Shown: one piece after another, positions 44,840 to 54,283 of the stretch
Layout: each line of letters starts with the position of its first letter
How positions within the stretch are numbered: the first letter of the stretch is position 1
Assembly (NCBI RefSeq): GCF_000285575.1
Contig: NZ_HE611050.1
Coordinates: forward strand, 762,473 to 826,472
Origin: Clostridium senegalense JC122
Lineage (GTDB): Bacteria; Bacillota; Clostridia; Clostridiales; Clostridiaceae
Reading direction: 5' to 3'
DNA: 64,000 nt
The notes under the pieces: generated by a model
The model's database searches: none
What the model was told of the DNA's origin: nothing
The model's input: only the letters and a program-made list of their open reading frames with translations
Translations under genes and position numbers: made by a program

Positions 44840-45916
44840 TTACTTATACCTTTCCTCTAGTAGATATAGTTTTGTTTCATCATCTGCTTGACTGAATTTA
44901 TTAACTAGATGTTTTATAGGCTCTCTATTTACATCTTTATCTAAATAAATTTCATTAAGCTTTTCCATATTGGAACATACACTTATATCTTTTACTAAAG
45001 TTAATCTTAAATTTAAGATTTCTATATTTTCTAAATTTGCTATCTCATCAATATTACTTATGTCATTATAAGAAATATTTAATTCTCTAAGTTTTTTATT
45101 ATTTTTTATAAAATCTAAATTAGTTAATTTATTCGTTGATAATTGTAATACTTCTAAATTTTTTAATGGTGATAAATCTGGAAGTTGTGTTATTCCATCA
45201 TTATTCATTTTTAATTCTTCTAAAGAAATTATTTTATTTATAGAATTTACATCATTTATATAATTAGATGTTATATCCAAATCTCTTAAATTTCTCAAAT
45301 TAGTTAATGCATCTACTGATGTTATTCTATTGAGGGTTAAATTAAGTCTTTGTAAGTTTTGAAGATTAGATAAAGGTGTAATATCTGATATATTGTTCTT
45401 CACTAAATTTAACTCTACTAAATTATTTAGTGATGATAGTGCACTAATATCTGTGATATAGTTACTACTTAAGCTTAAATTCATTAATGTTTCTATTTTT
45501 CCTAATGGAGTTATATCATATATTTTATTACCATTAAATTCTAATATCCTTAATTTAGGTAATTTACTTAAAGGTTCTAAATCTTGTATTTTATTTTTAT
45601 CTAAATTTAATTGTTCTAATTCCTTAAAATTTTCTATTCCTGTTAAGTCTGTTATTTCACATTCTGATAAATTTAGTTTACTAACCTTTTCAGTATCTTC
45701 TATATATATATCTCTACCTATAATGTTTAACTCTTTCTTAATAGATTTTTCTAATTTTTTATCTGCAAAATTTATTACAGCCGTATCTGGATCAAATTTT
45801 CTCCATGTCATCATTAAAGTAATTATTAAACTTAAAATTATAATACTTACAATGGCTATAGATAATTTATGTTTTATTATTTTATCTTTAGATACTTTTA
45901 AATCCACTTTTTTCAT
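44840..45916 (-). CDS. Membrane-anchored leucine-rich repeat protein
   Basis: This 358-aa protein has a basic N-terminus, one membrane helix (about 15-36), a linker, then about ten 22-residue leucine-rich repeats of the SDS22/internalin type. Examples are LEQLNLDKNKIQDLEPLSKL, LRILEFNGNKIYDITPLGKI and LRDLDITSNYINDVNSINKI. The repeat fold would be displayed outside the cell. It sits between the flippase and the polymerase genes with overlapping or near-touching ends on both sides, so it is part of the polysaccharide operon. An LRR protein is not a standard component of such clusters. It could bind polysaccharide or tether the assembly machinery; that is inference. Confidence 0.85.
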   Translation of the reverse strand: MKKVDLKVSKDKIIKHKLSIAIVSIIILSLIITLMMTWRKFDPDTAVINFADKKLEKSIKKELNIIGRDIYIEDTEKVSKLNLSECEITDLTGIENFKELEQLNLDKNKIQDLEPLSKLPKLRILEFNGNKIYDITPLGKIETLMNLSLSSNYITDISALSSLNNLVELNLVKNNISDITPLSNLQNLQRLNLTLNRITSVDALTNLRNLRDLDITSNYINDVNSINKIISLEELKMNNDGITQLPDLSPLKNLEVLQLSTNKLTNLDFIKNNKKLRELNISYNDISNIDEIANLENIEILNLRLTLVKDISVCSNMEKLNEIYLDKDVNREPIKHLVNKFSQADDETKLYLLEERYK

Positions 45917-45920
45917 TTTA

Positions 45921-47225
45921 TCACCTCTTAGCTAGCCTTGCTTTTATTGATTTTACTACTCTACTTTTTATTTCTTTATCAATATCAGTAATTCCTAATA
46001 AATGTTTAGCCGAAATTTTTTCTTTAAATATATACATTCCCAAATATATAAAACCATATACTGTGTATGATATGGTAGATGCTATTGCTGCCCCATTAAT
46101 ACCCCATTTAGGAATTAACATTATATTAAAGGCAAAATTAATCATAAATATTGAAAATGCAATAACCGTATGTATATATGGTTTTCCTATGCTTTGAAAA
46201 TATCCTCCTGAAACTTTTCCAATAGAAGCAAATGCTATCCCTATAAACAATATTTGAGTTGGAAGTTGAGATGATGCATATTCCTCTCCATAAAGCCAAA
46301 TAATTAATGGACTAAATATTATTGCTCCTATCGAAAAAATTAGAGTAATGTAAAAAACATACTTAACCGTAAGCGCAGTAGTAATTTTTCTTTGCTCATG
46401 TGCATCATCTGAAATATTATATAATCTTCCAGTTATAGCAGTTCCTACGCTAGAGGGAATCAAAAATAACATCTCTGCTAAAGTAACAGATACGCTGTAT
46501 ATTCCTAATTGTACTTGTCCTAACATATCACGAACTAAAAATTGATCTAATTTATAATTTAAGAAAACAAATAAATTTCCTAAATATATCATTCCACCAA
46601 ACTTAAGCTGTTCTATTAACAATTTTTTATCATAAGAACTTAAATTTAACTTATATGCTCTTACATTTCTAAATAATAACGGTATTGTTATTAATATAAA
46701 TATAAGTTGCACACCTAAATAAGATATTAAATTCAACCATCCTGTGAAAACCAAAACAAGTAATACTGCGGTCTTCATAAAAGTATTTTTTAAGTTTATA
46801 TTATTTGCCATATATATTTTTTCATCAGCAACATAATAAGATGTAAATAAATTTGCAAATAATGATCCAATAATAGTAACTATCATTATTCCTATTATCA
46901 GCCAACTATAATTTAAATTCCCACCTATCTTCCATCCAATAATAATCATTGTAATTACTAAGGATATAGCAATTATAGTTAAAATATTAGTATTAAATAT
47001 ATCCTGTGGCGAACTTTTACTTTTCTTATAGAAATAAGGTAATGAATATGTTATTCCTAAATGGCCATATTCTGATATGGTTGATATAATTAAAGTTAAA
47101 TATGCCAAATCACCTTTTCCACTTGGACCTAATTGTCTTGTTATTAACAAGCTAGTAATAAAAGAAAAACCCATTATCATTATTTGTGTGATAAAATTAC
47201 TAGCTATATTTTTAGCATAACTCAA
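45921..47225 (-). CDS. Polysaccharide flippase (Wzx, MOP superfamily)
   Basis: This Wzx-like protein of about 434 residues has twelve to fourteen membrane segments. LLITRQLGPSGKGDLAYLTL (about 26-45) and the closing LIPKWGINGAAIASTISYTV are typical of polysaccharide flippases. It should move the lipid-linked repeat unit to the outer leaflet. The start is probably TTG 47225, nine bases after GGAGG; another TTG two codons earlier is closer to that site. There is no suitable ATG. The LRR gene starts five bases after its stop. A second flippase gene lies at 62033-63481. Confidence 0.88.
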   Translation of the reverse strand: MSYAKNIASNFITQIMIMGFSFITSLLITRQLGPSGKGDLAYLTLIISTISEYGHLGITYSLPYFYKKSKSSPQDIFNTNILTIIAISLVITMIIIGWKIGGNLNYSWLIIGIMIVTIIGSLFANLFTSYYVADEKIYMANNINLKNTFMKTAVLLVLVFTGWLNLISYLGVQLIFILITIPLLFRNVRAYKLNLSSYDKKLLIEQLKFGGMIYLGNLFVFLNYKLDQFLVRDMLGQVQLGIYSVSVTLAEMLFLIPSSVGTAITGRLYNISDDAHEQRKITTALTVKYVFYITLIFSIGAIIFSPLIIWLYGEEYASSQLPTQILFIGIAFASIGKVSGGYFQSIGKPYIHTVIAFSIFMINFAFNIMLIPKWGINGAAIASTISYTVYGFIYLGMYIFKEKISAKHLLGITDIDKEIKSRVVKSIKARLAKR

Positions 47226-47242
47226 ATTCAAATACCTCCAAA

Positions 47243-48307
47243 TTATAATCTTTCATATAAATCTGACATTGTTTTAACATTTTGTTCCCAATCATACATA
47301 TCTAACACTACTCTTCTACCTTCTTTTCCCATTTCTTTAGCTATAGATTTGTTTTTATATAAATACTCAATTTTATCAGCTAATTCATTTTCATTTTGTG
47401 GTTCAAATAGAAGCCCTGTTTCATTATCTTTTATAACTTCTTTTAATCCACCACAATTTGAAGCTATTACAGGTCTTTCACACGCTGATGCTTCAATTGC
47501 AGATACTCCAAAACTTTCACTTAATGAGCATAAACACATAACATCAACTTTATTTATATATTGTGGAACTTCTGTATTTTTAACTCTTCCAACAAATTCA
47601 ACATTTTTATTTAAATTCAATTGTTCAGTAAGATTTATAAGATTTTTTCGCTCACTACCATCACCAATAATTTTTAATTTTATACTCGTATCTTTTGTTC
47701 TATCAATAACTATTCTTAAAGCCTTTATTAAAGTATCTATACTATAAATTTTTTCAAGGCTTTTTGCTATACCTATAGTCATGCTTTCTTCTTCGAAAAT
47801 CTCTGATATCTTACTAAATAAATTAACATCCACCCCAAAAGGTGTAATTACAATTTCTTTTTCACTATTATAACTTTTTATTTCTTTTGCCATGTCATAA
47901 CTTGTTGAACATAACACATCTGCTTTATTAAATACATAATTCAGTATTTTTTTATATATCCCATTTGATTTTGGGAAAAGATATACATCACTTCCCCAAA
48001 CTGAAACTACAAATGGTCTAACACCACTTACAGCTCCAAAAAAACCGTAACTAGATGCATAATAACTATGTAGTATGTCTGGATTTATCTTTTTTACAAG
48101 TTTTTTAACCTTACGCGCTAAGAAAATGTAACTACTTTTATTCTTATACATGGGCTTTAAAACATAGGTTTTTACGTTTCCACTATATTTATAGTCACTT
48201 TCCCTCATGCTTATTAAATGTATATCATAATTTAACCCTGAAAAATAATCTAACCATTTTTGTGTGTGAATGCTATCAGCATCTGCTAATATACATAACT
48301 TAGTCAT
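47243..48307 (-). CDS. Glycosyltransferase family 4
   Basis: This 354-aa GT4 enzyme has two Rossmann domains. The N-terminal start MTKLCILADADSIHTQKW is followed by DILHSYYASSYGFFGAVSG. The C-terminal domain has KLKIIGDGSERKNLINLTEQ, VEFVGRVKNTEVPQYINKVD and the signature SLSESFGVSAIEASACERPV with the E-x7-E acid pair. ATG 48307 has AAGGGG seven bases upstream; GTG 48313 is the rejected earlier start. It is followed 18 bases later by the flippase. It is intact and belongs to the polysaccharide cluster; the sugar is unknown. Confidence 0.92.
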   Translation of the reverse strand: MTKLCILADADSIHTQKWLDYFSGLNYDIHLISMRESDYKYSGNVKTYVLKPMYKNKSSYIFLARKVKKLVKKINPDILHSYYASSYGFFGAVSGVRPFVVSVWGSDVYLFPKSNGIYKKILNYVFNKADVLCSTSYDMAKEIKSYNSEKEIVITPFGVDVNLFSKISEIFEEESMTIGIAKSLEKIYSIDTLIKALRIVIDRTKDTSIKLKIIGDGSERKNLINLTEQLNLNKNVEFVGRVKNTEVPQYINKVDVMCLCSLSESFGVSAIEASACERPVIASNCGGLKEVIKDNETGLLFEPQNENELADKIEYLYKNKSIAKEMGKEGRRVVLDMYDWEQNVKTMSDLYERL

Positions 48308-48366
48308 ATACACACCCCTTATTCTTTCATATTATACTAAATCTAAAACTAACTTTTACAAGCTAT

Positions 48367-49110
48367 TTATTGATTTTTTAAAAGTTGGTCTTCTGGAACT
48401 TCTCTAAATACTTTTGCTGGATTTCCTAATACTATTTTTTCCTTTGGGGCGTCTTTAGTTAAAACACTTCCTGCTGCTACTAACGCATCCTCTTCAACTA
48501 TTTTTCCCGGTAAAATTACAGCTCCAGCTCCAATTCTACCACCTTTTTTTACTGTTACTCCTTTAAACTTTCCAAATCTTTCTTTAGAACGTGCTGCATA
48601 ATTATCATTTGATGTTGCAACACATGGTGCGATGAATACATTATCTTCAACTTCTGAATATGCTGTTAAATACACATTTGTTTGTATTTTGCAGTTATTC
48701 CCTACTTTGCAGAAGTTTTCAATAGTAGTACCTCTACCTATTATATTTTTATCTCCTACAGTTACATTTTCTCTTATTGTTGCCATATCAGCTATAAGAG
48801 TTTTACTTCCGATAGTACATCCAGCATAAATTATAACAGATGCACCTATCAAACATTCCTGTGAGATTTTAGCTGGTTCTAATTTTTCTTCATCTTTAAA
48901 TATGCTATTTACACCTCTCATAGGTAATTTCCCAATAATTGTATTATCATCTATTCTTACATTTTCACCTATAATAGTTCCATCATGAATAACTACATTG
49001 TGTCCTATAATACAATTATCACCTATAACTACATCATCTTCTATAACAGCAAATCTTCCTATTTTTACATTTTGTCCGATTTTACTTTTATCTGAAATAT
49101 AATTCATCAT
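48367..49110 (-). CDS. Hexapeptide-repeat N-acetyltransferase (WbpD-like)
   Basis: This is a left-handed beta-helix acyltransferase of about 247 aa. Repeats of the [LIV]-G-x4 type run through the whole N-terminal part (VKIGRFAVIEDDVVIGDNCI, IGHNVVIHDGTIIGENVRID). It ends with GGRIGAGAVILPGKIVEEDALVAAGSVLTKD and a C-terminal GNPAKVFREVP motif. In the polysaccharide cluster, next to a Gfo/Idh oxidoreductase and a nucleotide-sugar dehydrogenase, it fits the WbpD role of acetylating a UDP-3-amino uronic acid. The start is ambiguous between ATG 49110 and ATG 49107, with GTG 49119 less likely. Confidence 0.87.
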   Translation of the reverse strand: MMNYISDKSKIGQNVKIGRFAVIEDDVVIGDNCIIGHNVVIHDGTIIGENVRIDDNTIIGKLPMRGVNSIFKDEEKLEPAKISQECLIGASVIIYAGCTIGSKTLIADMATIRENVTVGDKNIIGRGTTIENFCKVGNNCKIQTNVYLTAYSEVEDNVFIAPCVATSNDNYAARSKERFGKFKGVTVKKGGRIGAGAVILPGKIVEEDALVAAGSVLTKDAPKEKIVLGNPAKVFREVPEDQLLKNQ

Positions 49111-49134
49111 CGTTCTCACTTTCTACTTAAAAAA

Positions 49135-50241
49135 TTAGTTTTTTAATTTTTTTATATCTTTCATTTCAATTGATGCAAAGTTTTCCATTGGGAATTTAAC
49201 TGGCATTCCTGTTAATCTTGATTTGTAAGCTGCAAGGATTATTTCCATAGCTTTTTTTCCTTGTTCTCCACTAACTAATGGCTCTGTTCCATTATTTATA
49301 GCATCTATAACATCTTTAAATAATGCTGTATGTCCAGCACCATAAACATTATCAACTTCACCTGATGCTTCTTTTATTACATCTTCTTCTTTTTCTAATT
49401 CGTCTTCAAATCTCCAAGTTTCAATCTTATTAACAGCCATTCCACCTATGCATACTGCTGCTTTTTCTCCAAAAATACTTAAAGTTTCTTCTAAATTTTT
49501 AGGGAATACACATGCACTACCTTCAACAATTCCTATAGCTCCATTTTTAAATCTTATTATTATAGCTCCAAAATCTTCTGCTTCTATATCCCTTAAAAAT
49601 GTATCACATTGAGCATATACTGTATCCACTTCTCCACCTAACATCCATTGAAGAAGATCTATATTATGTATACATTGATTCATTAATGTACCACCATCTT
49701 GAGCCCAAGTTCCTCTCCATGGTGCTTGCTCATAATATCCCATATTTCTATTCCAAAGTATTCTTGCTGTACCATTTACAAGTCTACCAAATCTATTCGC
49801 TTCTATTGCAGTTCTTAACTTTTGTATTGGTGCATTAAATCTGTTTTGATGAGATATAGATAGAGTAACATTATTCTTTTTAGCAACAGCTATCATTTCA
49901 TTAGCATCTTTTACAGATAAAGCCATTGGCTTTTCAACTATAGCGTTTATTCCATTATTCATGCAGTATATTGCTATTTCTGGATGATATCCACTTTCAG
50001 TAGCAATATATACTATATCAATTTCCATATCTTCAATCATTTTTTTATAATCTGTATATACTTTAACATCACATTCACAGTTCATATTTTTTATATATTC
50101 ATCTTTTTTAGCTATAGCTTTTTCTTCCACTACATCACAAGTAGCTACTAAAACAGCCTCTTCTTTATTATTTACTATAGCTTCTACTCCCTTGTAAGAT
50201 ATTCTTCCACAACCTATAACCGCAAATTTAAATTTTTTCAT
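49135..50241 (-). CDS. Gfo/Idh/MocA oxidoreductase (WbpB/WlbA-like)
   Basis: This NAD-dependent sugar oxidoreductase of 368 aa has the nucleotide-binding start KFAVIGCGRISYKGVEAI (4-21), the EKP catalytic motif in AIVEKPMALSVKDANEMIA, and GGTLMNQCIHNIDLLQWML with the conserved His-Asn-Ile-Asp. WbpB and WlbA enzymes oxidise C3 of UDP-N-acetylglucosaminuronic acid before amination and acetylation. The neighbouring acetyltransferase and the UDP-sugar 6-dehydrogenase support that role. AGGAGGG precedes ATG 50241. It is cotranscribed with both. Family membership is certain and exact substrate is inferred. Confidence 0.88.
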   Translation of the reverse strand: MKKFKFAVIGCGRISYKGVEAIVNNKEEAVLVATCDVVEEKAIAKKDEYIKNMNCECDVKVYTDYKKMIEDMEIDIVYIATESGYHPEIAIYCMNNGINAIVEKPMALSVKDANEMIAVAKKNNVTLSISHQNRFNAPIQKLRTAIEANRFGRLVNGTARILWNRNMGYYEQAPWRGTWAQDGGTLMNQCIHNIDLLQWMLGGEVDTVYAQCDTFLRDIEAEDFGAIIIRFKNGAIGIVEGSACVFPKNLEETLSIFGEKAAVCIGGMAVNKIETWRFEDELEKEEDVIKEASGEVDNVYGAGHTALFKDVIDAINNGTEPLVSGEQGKKAMEIILAAYKSRLTGMPVKFPMENFASIEMKDIKKLKN

Positions 50242-50253
50242 AATAATTCCCTC

Positions 50254-51390
50254 CTACGCTTCTCTATTACAAAGTTCTTCATATATTTTCCATAATTTCT
50301 CTTCTTCTTTTTTCCAATTAAATTTTTCTTTTATAGAATATATACCGTTATTACCCATTTCATCTCTTAATTTATCATCTTTCAAAAGATGAATAACATT
50401 TTCTGCTAGTTCATTTTCATCCTCTGGATTAACTACTAATCCTGAATTGTATGCAGTAATATAATCTTTTATAGGTGGCATATAACTTCCAATTACAGGG
50501 ATACCACAACTCATATATTCAAATTGTTTAGTAGGTATATTTTTAAAGTATTTAGGTAATGGTAATAATGTAACTAATCCTATTTTAGATTTATACATAT
50601 ATTCTCTTACCATTGCATGTTTCACTTTTCCTGTAAATTTTATATTTTTTTCTAAGTTATTATCCTTAATATATTCTTTTAAAATATCTTCACACTTATC
50701 ATAACCAAATGGACCTACAAATATCATCTTTATGTCTTTATAATTATATTTGTTTTTAATTATATTAACAGTTTTAAGAATTTGTAATGCTCCTCTTTCG
50801 ATTGTAATTCCTCCCTGATAAATCATATCATATTTTTTTTCTACCTCATATTTTTTTTCAGGAATAAACTGTGTAAAGTTATGGATTACCTCTACATTTT
50901 TATTTACTACTTTAAACCTTTTTTCAACTGCTTCATCTGCAGTAATTATATAGTCAAATCCCCTTGAAATAATAAGTTCCGTTTTATCCACAAAAAATGT
51001 AGATAATGGTCTTATCACCTTTGGTATCTTATTTGACATATTAGCCATATCCGGATAATGCTCATGAACATCATAAATTATTTTGCAATTAGGTAATTTC
51101 TTTTTTATCTTTTTTGCTTTATATATAATTTCAAAATCATGAAAATGATATATATCTGCTTTTTCTTCTATGGCCCTATCTATTAACTCCTCTAGAATTA
51201 GAAATCTATCTTTCAAATTTTTAGGTTTTGTTATACCTACTACTTTTATACCATCAATTTCGTGAATTCCTCTTTCATATGGTGCAACTATGGTTATATC
51301 CTTATATTTTTTTAAAAGAGATTTTGCTTCCTTATGAAATATTCTAGAGTCTGTTGGACTATGACCAGTTGTGAGTATACATATTTTCAT
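50254..51390 (-). CDS. Glycosyltransferase family 4
   Basis: This 378-aa GT4 protein begins MKICILTTGHSPTDSRIFHK, then has IYHFHDFEIIYKAKKIKKKL and IIYDVHEHYPDMANM. In the C-terminal domain are YDMIYQGGITIERGALQIL, IKMIFVGPFGYDKCEDIL, and FEYMSCGIPVIGSYMPPIKD with the donor-site acid. The overall pattern is close to family members of capsular and exopolysaccharide clusters. ATG 51390 is eight bases from TAGGAG; GTG 51393 is the alternative. It is intact, and is followed by the Gfo/Idh gene 12 bases later. Confidence 0.92.
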   Translation of the reverse strand: MKICILTTGHSPTDSRIFHKEAKSLLKKYKDITIVAPYERGIHEIDGIKVVGITKPKNLKDRFLILEELIDRAIEEKADIYHFHDFEIIYKAKKIKKKLPNCKIIYDVHEHYPDMANMSNKIPKVIRPLSTFFVDKTELIISRGFDYIITADEAVEKRFKVVNKNVEVIHNFTQFIPEKKYEVEKKYDMIYQGGITIERGALQILKTVNIIKNKYNYKDIKMIFVGPFGYDKCEDILKEYIKDNNLEKNIKFTGKVKHAMVREYMYKSKIGLVTLLPLPKYFKNIPTKQFEYMSCGIPVIGSYMPPIKDYITAYNSGLVVNPEDENELAENVIHLLKDDKLRDEMGNNGIYSIKEKFNWKKEEEKLWKIYEELCNREA

Positions 51391-51412
51391 CACCTAAGCT
51401 CCTATTCACTTT

Positions 51413-52612
51413 TTATTGATACAATCTTAAGTATTCACTATATAAACTATTAGCACTTTGAGTCCAAGTATATTTAGTTTCAACTTTTATTTTAGCATTT
51501 CTTTCTATGTCTTTTCTTATGCTATCATTTTCTAGTACATATTTTATTTTATTTGTTAAGTCTTCTAAATTTCTTGGTTCCATCAATATACCATCTTTAA
51601 AATCTTCTATTACATCTTCAATGCCTTCACCTTTACATCCTATTACTAACTTACCATGTGCCATAGCCTCTATATAAACTACGCCAAAACCTTCTTTATA
51701 GCTAGGTAACACAAAAATATAACAATTTTTCATATATTCCATGACTATATTATGAGGCAATGCACCTTTAAAAATGACTTTATCTGCAACACCATTTTCA
51801 AAAGCTAGTTTTTCTAAAGTTTCTCTTTCAATCCCTCTTCCTATAATAACCAAATTTAAATCTTCATAATCATTATGTATATTTGAAAAAGCTCTTATAG
51901 CATAATCTATACCTTTAGTTTTTATTAAATTACCAACAACTAAAATATATCTTTTTCCATGAAATTCTTGGCATATACTTTGGCTTTTTTTTGATACAAT
52001 ATCATTTAATTCTATACCATTAGGTATAACCACATAATTATTTTTTTTACCAGTTATATTTTCTGCTTCTCTTTTTAATTTATTACTTACAAATATAACT
52101 TTATTTGATTTTTCAAATACATGAACCACCTTATTTTTAAAATTCTCATCTAAATTAACCGTATAGTTCATATCTTGGCCATGTATTGTGGTCAACAAAG
52201 GCTTATTAAAATGTTCATTTAACATAACAGCTCCATATCCATCTGGTAACGCTACATGTGCATGGATTAAATCAAATTTGAACTCTTTGTATAATTTTGA
52301 TGTTATTTTTTTAATTCCTTTATATAAAATTTCACCTGAAGATCTAAAATTTAAATTTTTAGGGAGCCAAACTACTCTAGGATAAAAAACTTCTACCCCT
52401 TCCCATATAGCTTTTTTAGGTATATTATAATACCCTTTATATTTTTTTGAAAGTAATGTAAGTATATATGGTGTATACGGAATTGGTGATATAACTTTTA
52501 TATTCACATCCTCCTTAGAGCTTTTCAATGCTTTAACTTGTTTATGAATAAATATCCCATTATTTTCATTATAATTATTAGGATACATATGAGATATTAC
52601 TAGTATATTCAT
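51413..52612 (-). CDS. Glycosyltransferase family 4
   Basis: This 399-aa GT4 enzyme has an N-terminus ILVISHMYPNNYNENNGIFI (3-22), the typical acceptor-domain glycine region, then FDLIHAHVALPDGYGAVML and LLTTIHGQDMNYTVNL. The C-terminal domain has YILVVGNLIKTKGIDYAIRA, NLVIIGRGIERETLEKLAF and the signature LPSYKEGFGVVYIEAMAHGK with E-x7-E. It probably transfers a hexose to the repeat unit. GAGGAG lies before ATG 52612. It follows the nucleotide-sugar dehydrogenase gene across a hairpin at 52636-52668. Confidence 0.93.
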   Translation of the reverse strand: MNILVISHMYPNNYNENNGIFIHKQVKALKSSKEDVNIKVISPIPYTPYILTLLSKKYKGYYNIPKKAIWEGVEVFYPRVVWLPKNLNFRSSGEILYKGIKKITSKLYKEFKFDLIHAHVALPDGYGAVMLNEHFNKPLLTTIHGQDMNYTVNLDENFKNKVVHVFEKSNKVIFVSNKLKREAENITGKKNNYVVIPNGIELNDIVSKKSQSICQEFHGKRYILVVGNLIKTKGIDYAIRAFSNIHNDYEDLNLVIIGRGIERETLEKLAFENGVADKVIFKGALPHNIVMEYMKNCYIFVLPSYKEGFGVVYIEAMAHGKLVIGCKGEGIEDVIEDFKDGILMEPRNLEDLTNKIKYVLENDSIRKDIERNAKIKVETKYTWTQSANSLYSEYLRLYQ

Positions 52613-52635
52613 AAGAATTCTCCTCGTTTTTTATT

Positions 52636-52668
52636 AGATAAAGCACATAGTTAATAACCCTATGTGCT
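52636..52668 (-). terminator. Hairpin after the nucleotide-sugar dehydrogenase gene
   Basis: AAGCACATAG and CTATGTGCTT form a perfect 10-bp stem with a nine-base loop. The following T stretch on the minus strand is short (TTTATC). It is probably a weak terminator or an RNA stabiliser inside the operon. Confidence 0.5.
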
Positions 52669-52696
52669 TCAATTTCAAACAAAGTGCAATAATTAA

Positions 52697-54016
52697 TTAT
52701 AGTTTGTTTATTTTATGTCTGTTGTTTTTAACATTTTTAGTAGCATTTCTAGTATCATATAATAAGTTAGCTTTTTCAACTATTGATTCATAATCATAGC
52801 AACTATGATCTGTAGTTATAAGAACTATATCTGCACTTTCTATTTCCTTTTCCCATTCAACTGATATATACTCTTTACCTTTATGTTTAAATGATGGGAT
52901 ATATGGATCATTTACTAACACATTTGCACCTTTTTTCTCTAATAATTCTATTACTTTTAGTGTTGGAGATTCCCTCATATCATCAATATCCTTTTTATAA
53001 GCAGCTCCCATAACTAATACTTTAGAACCATTAAGTGCTTTTTTATCTCCATTTAATAGATTCATAACATTTTCAATAACAAACTCTGGCATAGAGTCAT
53101 TTATTATTCCTGAAGTTTCTATTAATTGAGTATGATAATCATATTCTTTTGCTTTCCATTCTAGATAAAATGGATCTAGTGGTATACAATGTCCACCTAA
53201 TCCTGGACCTGGGTAAAATGCCATAAATCCATAAGGTTTTGTTTTTGCTGCATCTATAACTTCCCAAACATCTATTCCCATTCTTTTACATAATATAGCC
53301 ATTTCATTAGCTAATGCTATGTTTATGTTTCTAAATGTGTTTTCAAGTATTTTTTCCATCTCTGCAACTGCTGGACATGAAACTTCCATTATTTCTCCTT
53401 CTAATACATTTCTGTATAGTTGAGCAGCTACTTCTGTACAAGAAGTTGTACATCCTCCAACAACTTTTGGAGTATTTTTAGTATTAAAATCTTTATTACC
53501 TGGATCAACTCTTTCTGGTGAGAATGCTAGGAAGAAATCTTCTCCACATTTTAATCCAGTTTCTTCCAATATAGGTTTTATAACTTCTTCTGTAGTTCCT
53601 GGGTATGTAGTACTTTCTAGAACAACTAACATTCCTTTATGTAAATATTTAGCTACGCTTTTAGTTGAACTTACAACATATGATAAATCTGGTTGTTTGT
53701 ATAAATCTAATGGTGTAGGTACAGCTATACATACAGTATCAACTTCTGAAACAAAACTAAAATCTGTTGTAGCTTTTAATTTTCCTTCTTTAACTAAACC
53801 TGCTAAATCGTCATCAACTACATCTCCTATGTAGTTACGTCCTTCATTTACCATTGCAACTTTTTGATCTTGAACATCAAAACCAATTACTTCGTATCCT
53901 ACTTTAGCCTTTTCTACTGCTAACGGTAATCCAACATACCCTAAGCCAACTACCCCTAATTTAGCAGTTTTATTTTTTAGTTTTAATAATAATTCTTCTT
54001 TTAATTTATTTGACAT
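52697..54016 (-). CDS. Nucleotide-sugar (UDP-GlcNAc/ManNAc/Glc) 6-dehydrogenase, WbpA-like
   Basis: This 439-aa NAD-dependent dehydrogenase oxidises C6 of a UDP-sugar to the uronic acid. The Rossmann motif is LGVVGLGYVGLPLAVEKA (about 20-37). VLESTTYPGTTEEVIKPILE and the region FSPERVDPGNKDF follow. The catalytic Cys lies in PGPGLGGHCIPLDPFYLEWK. A C-terminal domain has VLVMGAAYKKDIDDMRESP. WbpA/WecC-type substrate is suggested by the nearby WbpB- and WbpD-like genes, but a UDP-glucose dehydrogenase cannot be excluded. AGGAGGAAG before ATG 54016 supports the start. Confidence 0.92.
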   Translation of the reverse strand: MSNKLKEELLLKLKNKTAKLGVVGLGYVGLPLAVEKAKVGYEVIGFDVQDQKVAMVNEGRNYIGDVVDDDLAGLVKEGKLKATTDFSFVSEVDTVCIAVPTPLDLYKQPDLSYVVSSTKSVAKYLHKGMLVVLESTTYPGTTEEVIKPILEETGLKCGEDFFLAFSPERVDPGNKDFNTKNTPKVVGGCTTSCTEVAAQLYRNVLEGEIMEVSCPAVAEMEKILENTFRNINIALANEMAILCKRMGIDVWEVIDAAKTKPYGFMAFYPGPGLGGHCIPLDPFYLEWKAKEYDYHTQLIETSGIINDSMPEFVIENVMNLLNGDKKALNGSKVLVMGAAYKKDIDDMRESPTLKVIELLEKKGANVLVNDPYIPSFKHKGKEYISVEWEKEIESADIVLITTDHSCYDYESIVEKANLLYDTRNATKNVKNNRHKINKL

Positions 54017-54283
54017 TTTACTTCCTCCTAATTCAAGTTAGACTAATCTATTTTGCACTACTTTTGAAAAAACTCTTTTAACTTATCAGCTGCATATGCT
54101 ACCAATTGAAAGTTATTTCTGGACATAGTGGTAAAGCAAATGTTTAGTACTATTATCTTCTATAATCTATAAATTATATTTTTGCTGATTTTAATTACAA
54201 ATAAATATTATAGATTTAGTTTTATCAGTTATATGTTTTTCTATACTATTTAATCTTATATAGTATATTTCAATTATTTTGTA

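Noticed and set aside
47184..47747. 187-codon open frame on the plus strand across the flippase/GT4 junction
   Set aside because: It is antisense to two well-supported genes and lacks a start site. The translation has no domain pattern.
54058..54123. A 22-codon frame ending KEFFQK upstream of the nucleotide-sugar dehydrogenase gene
   Set aside because: It looks protein-like (SRNNFQLVAYAADKLKEF) and could be the remnant of a lost gene. It has no ribosome binding site, is too short, and I recognise no parent family.
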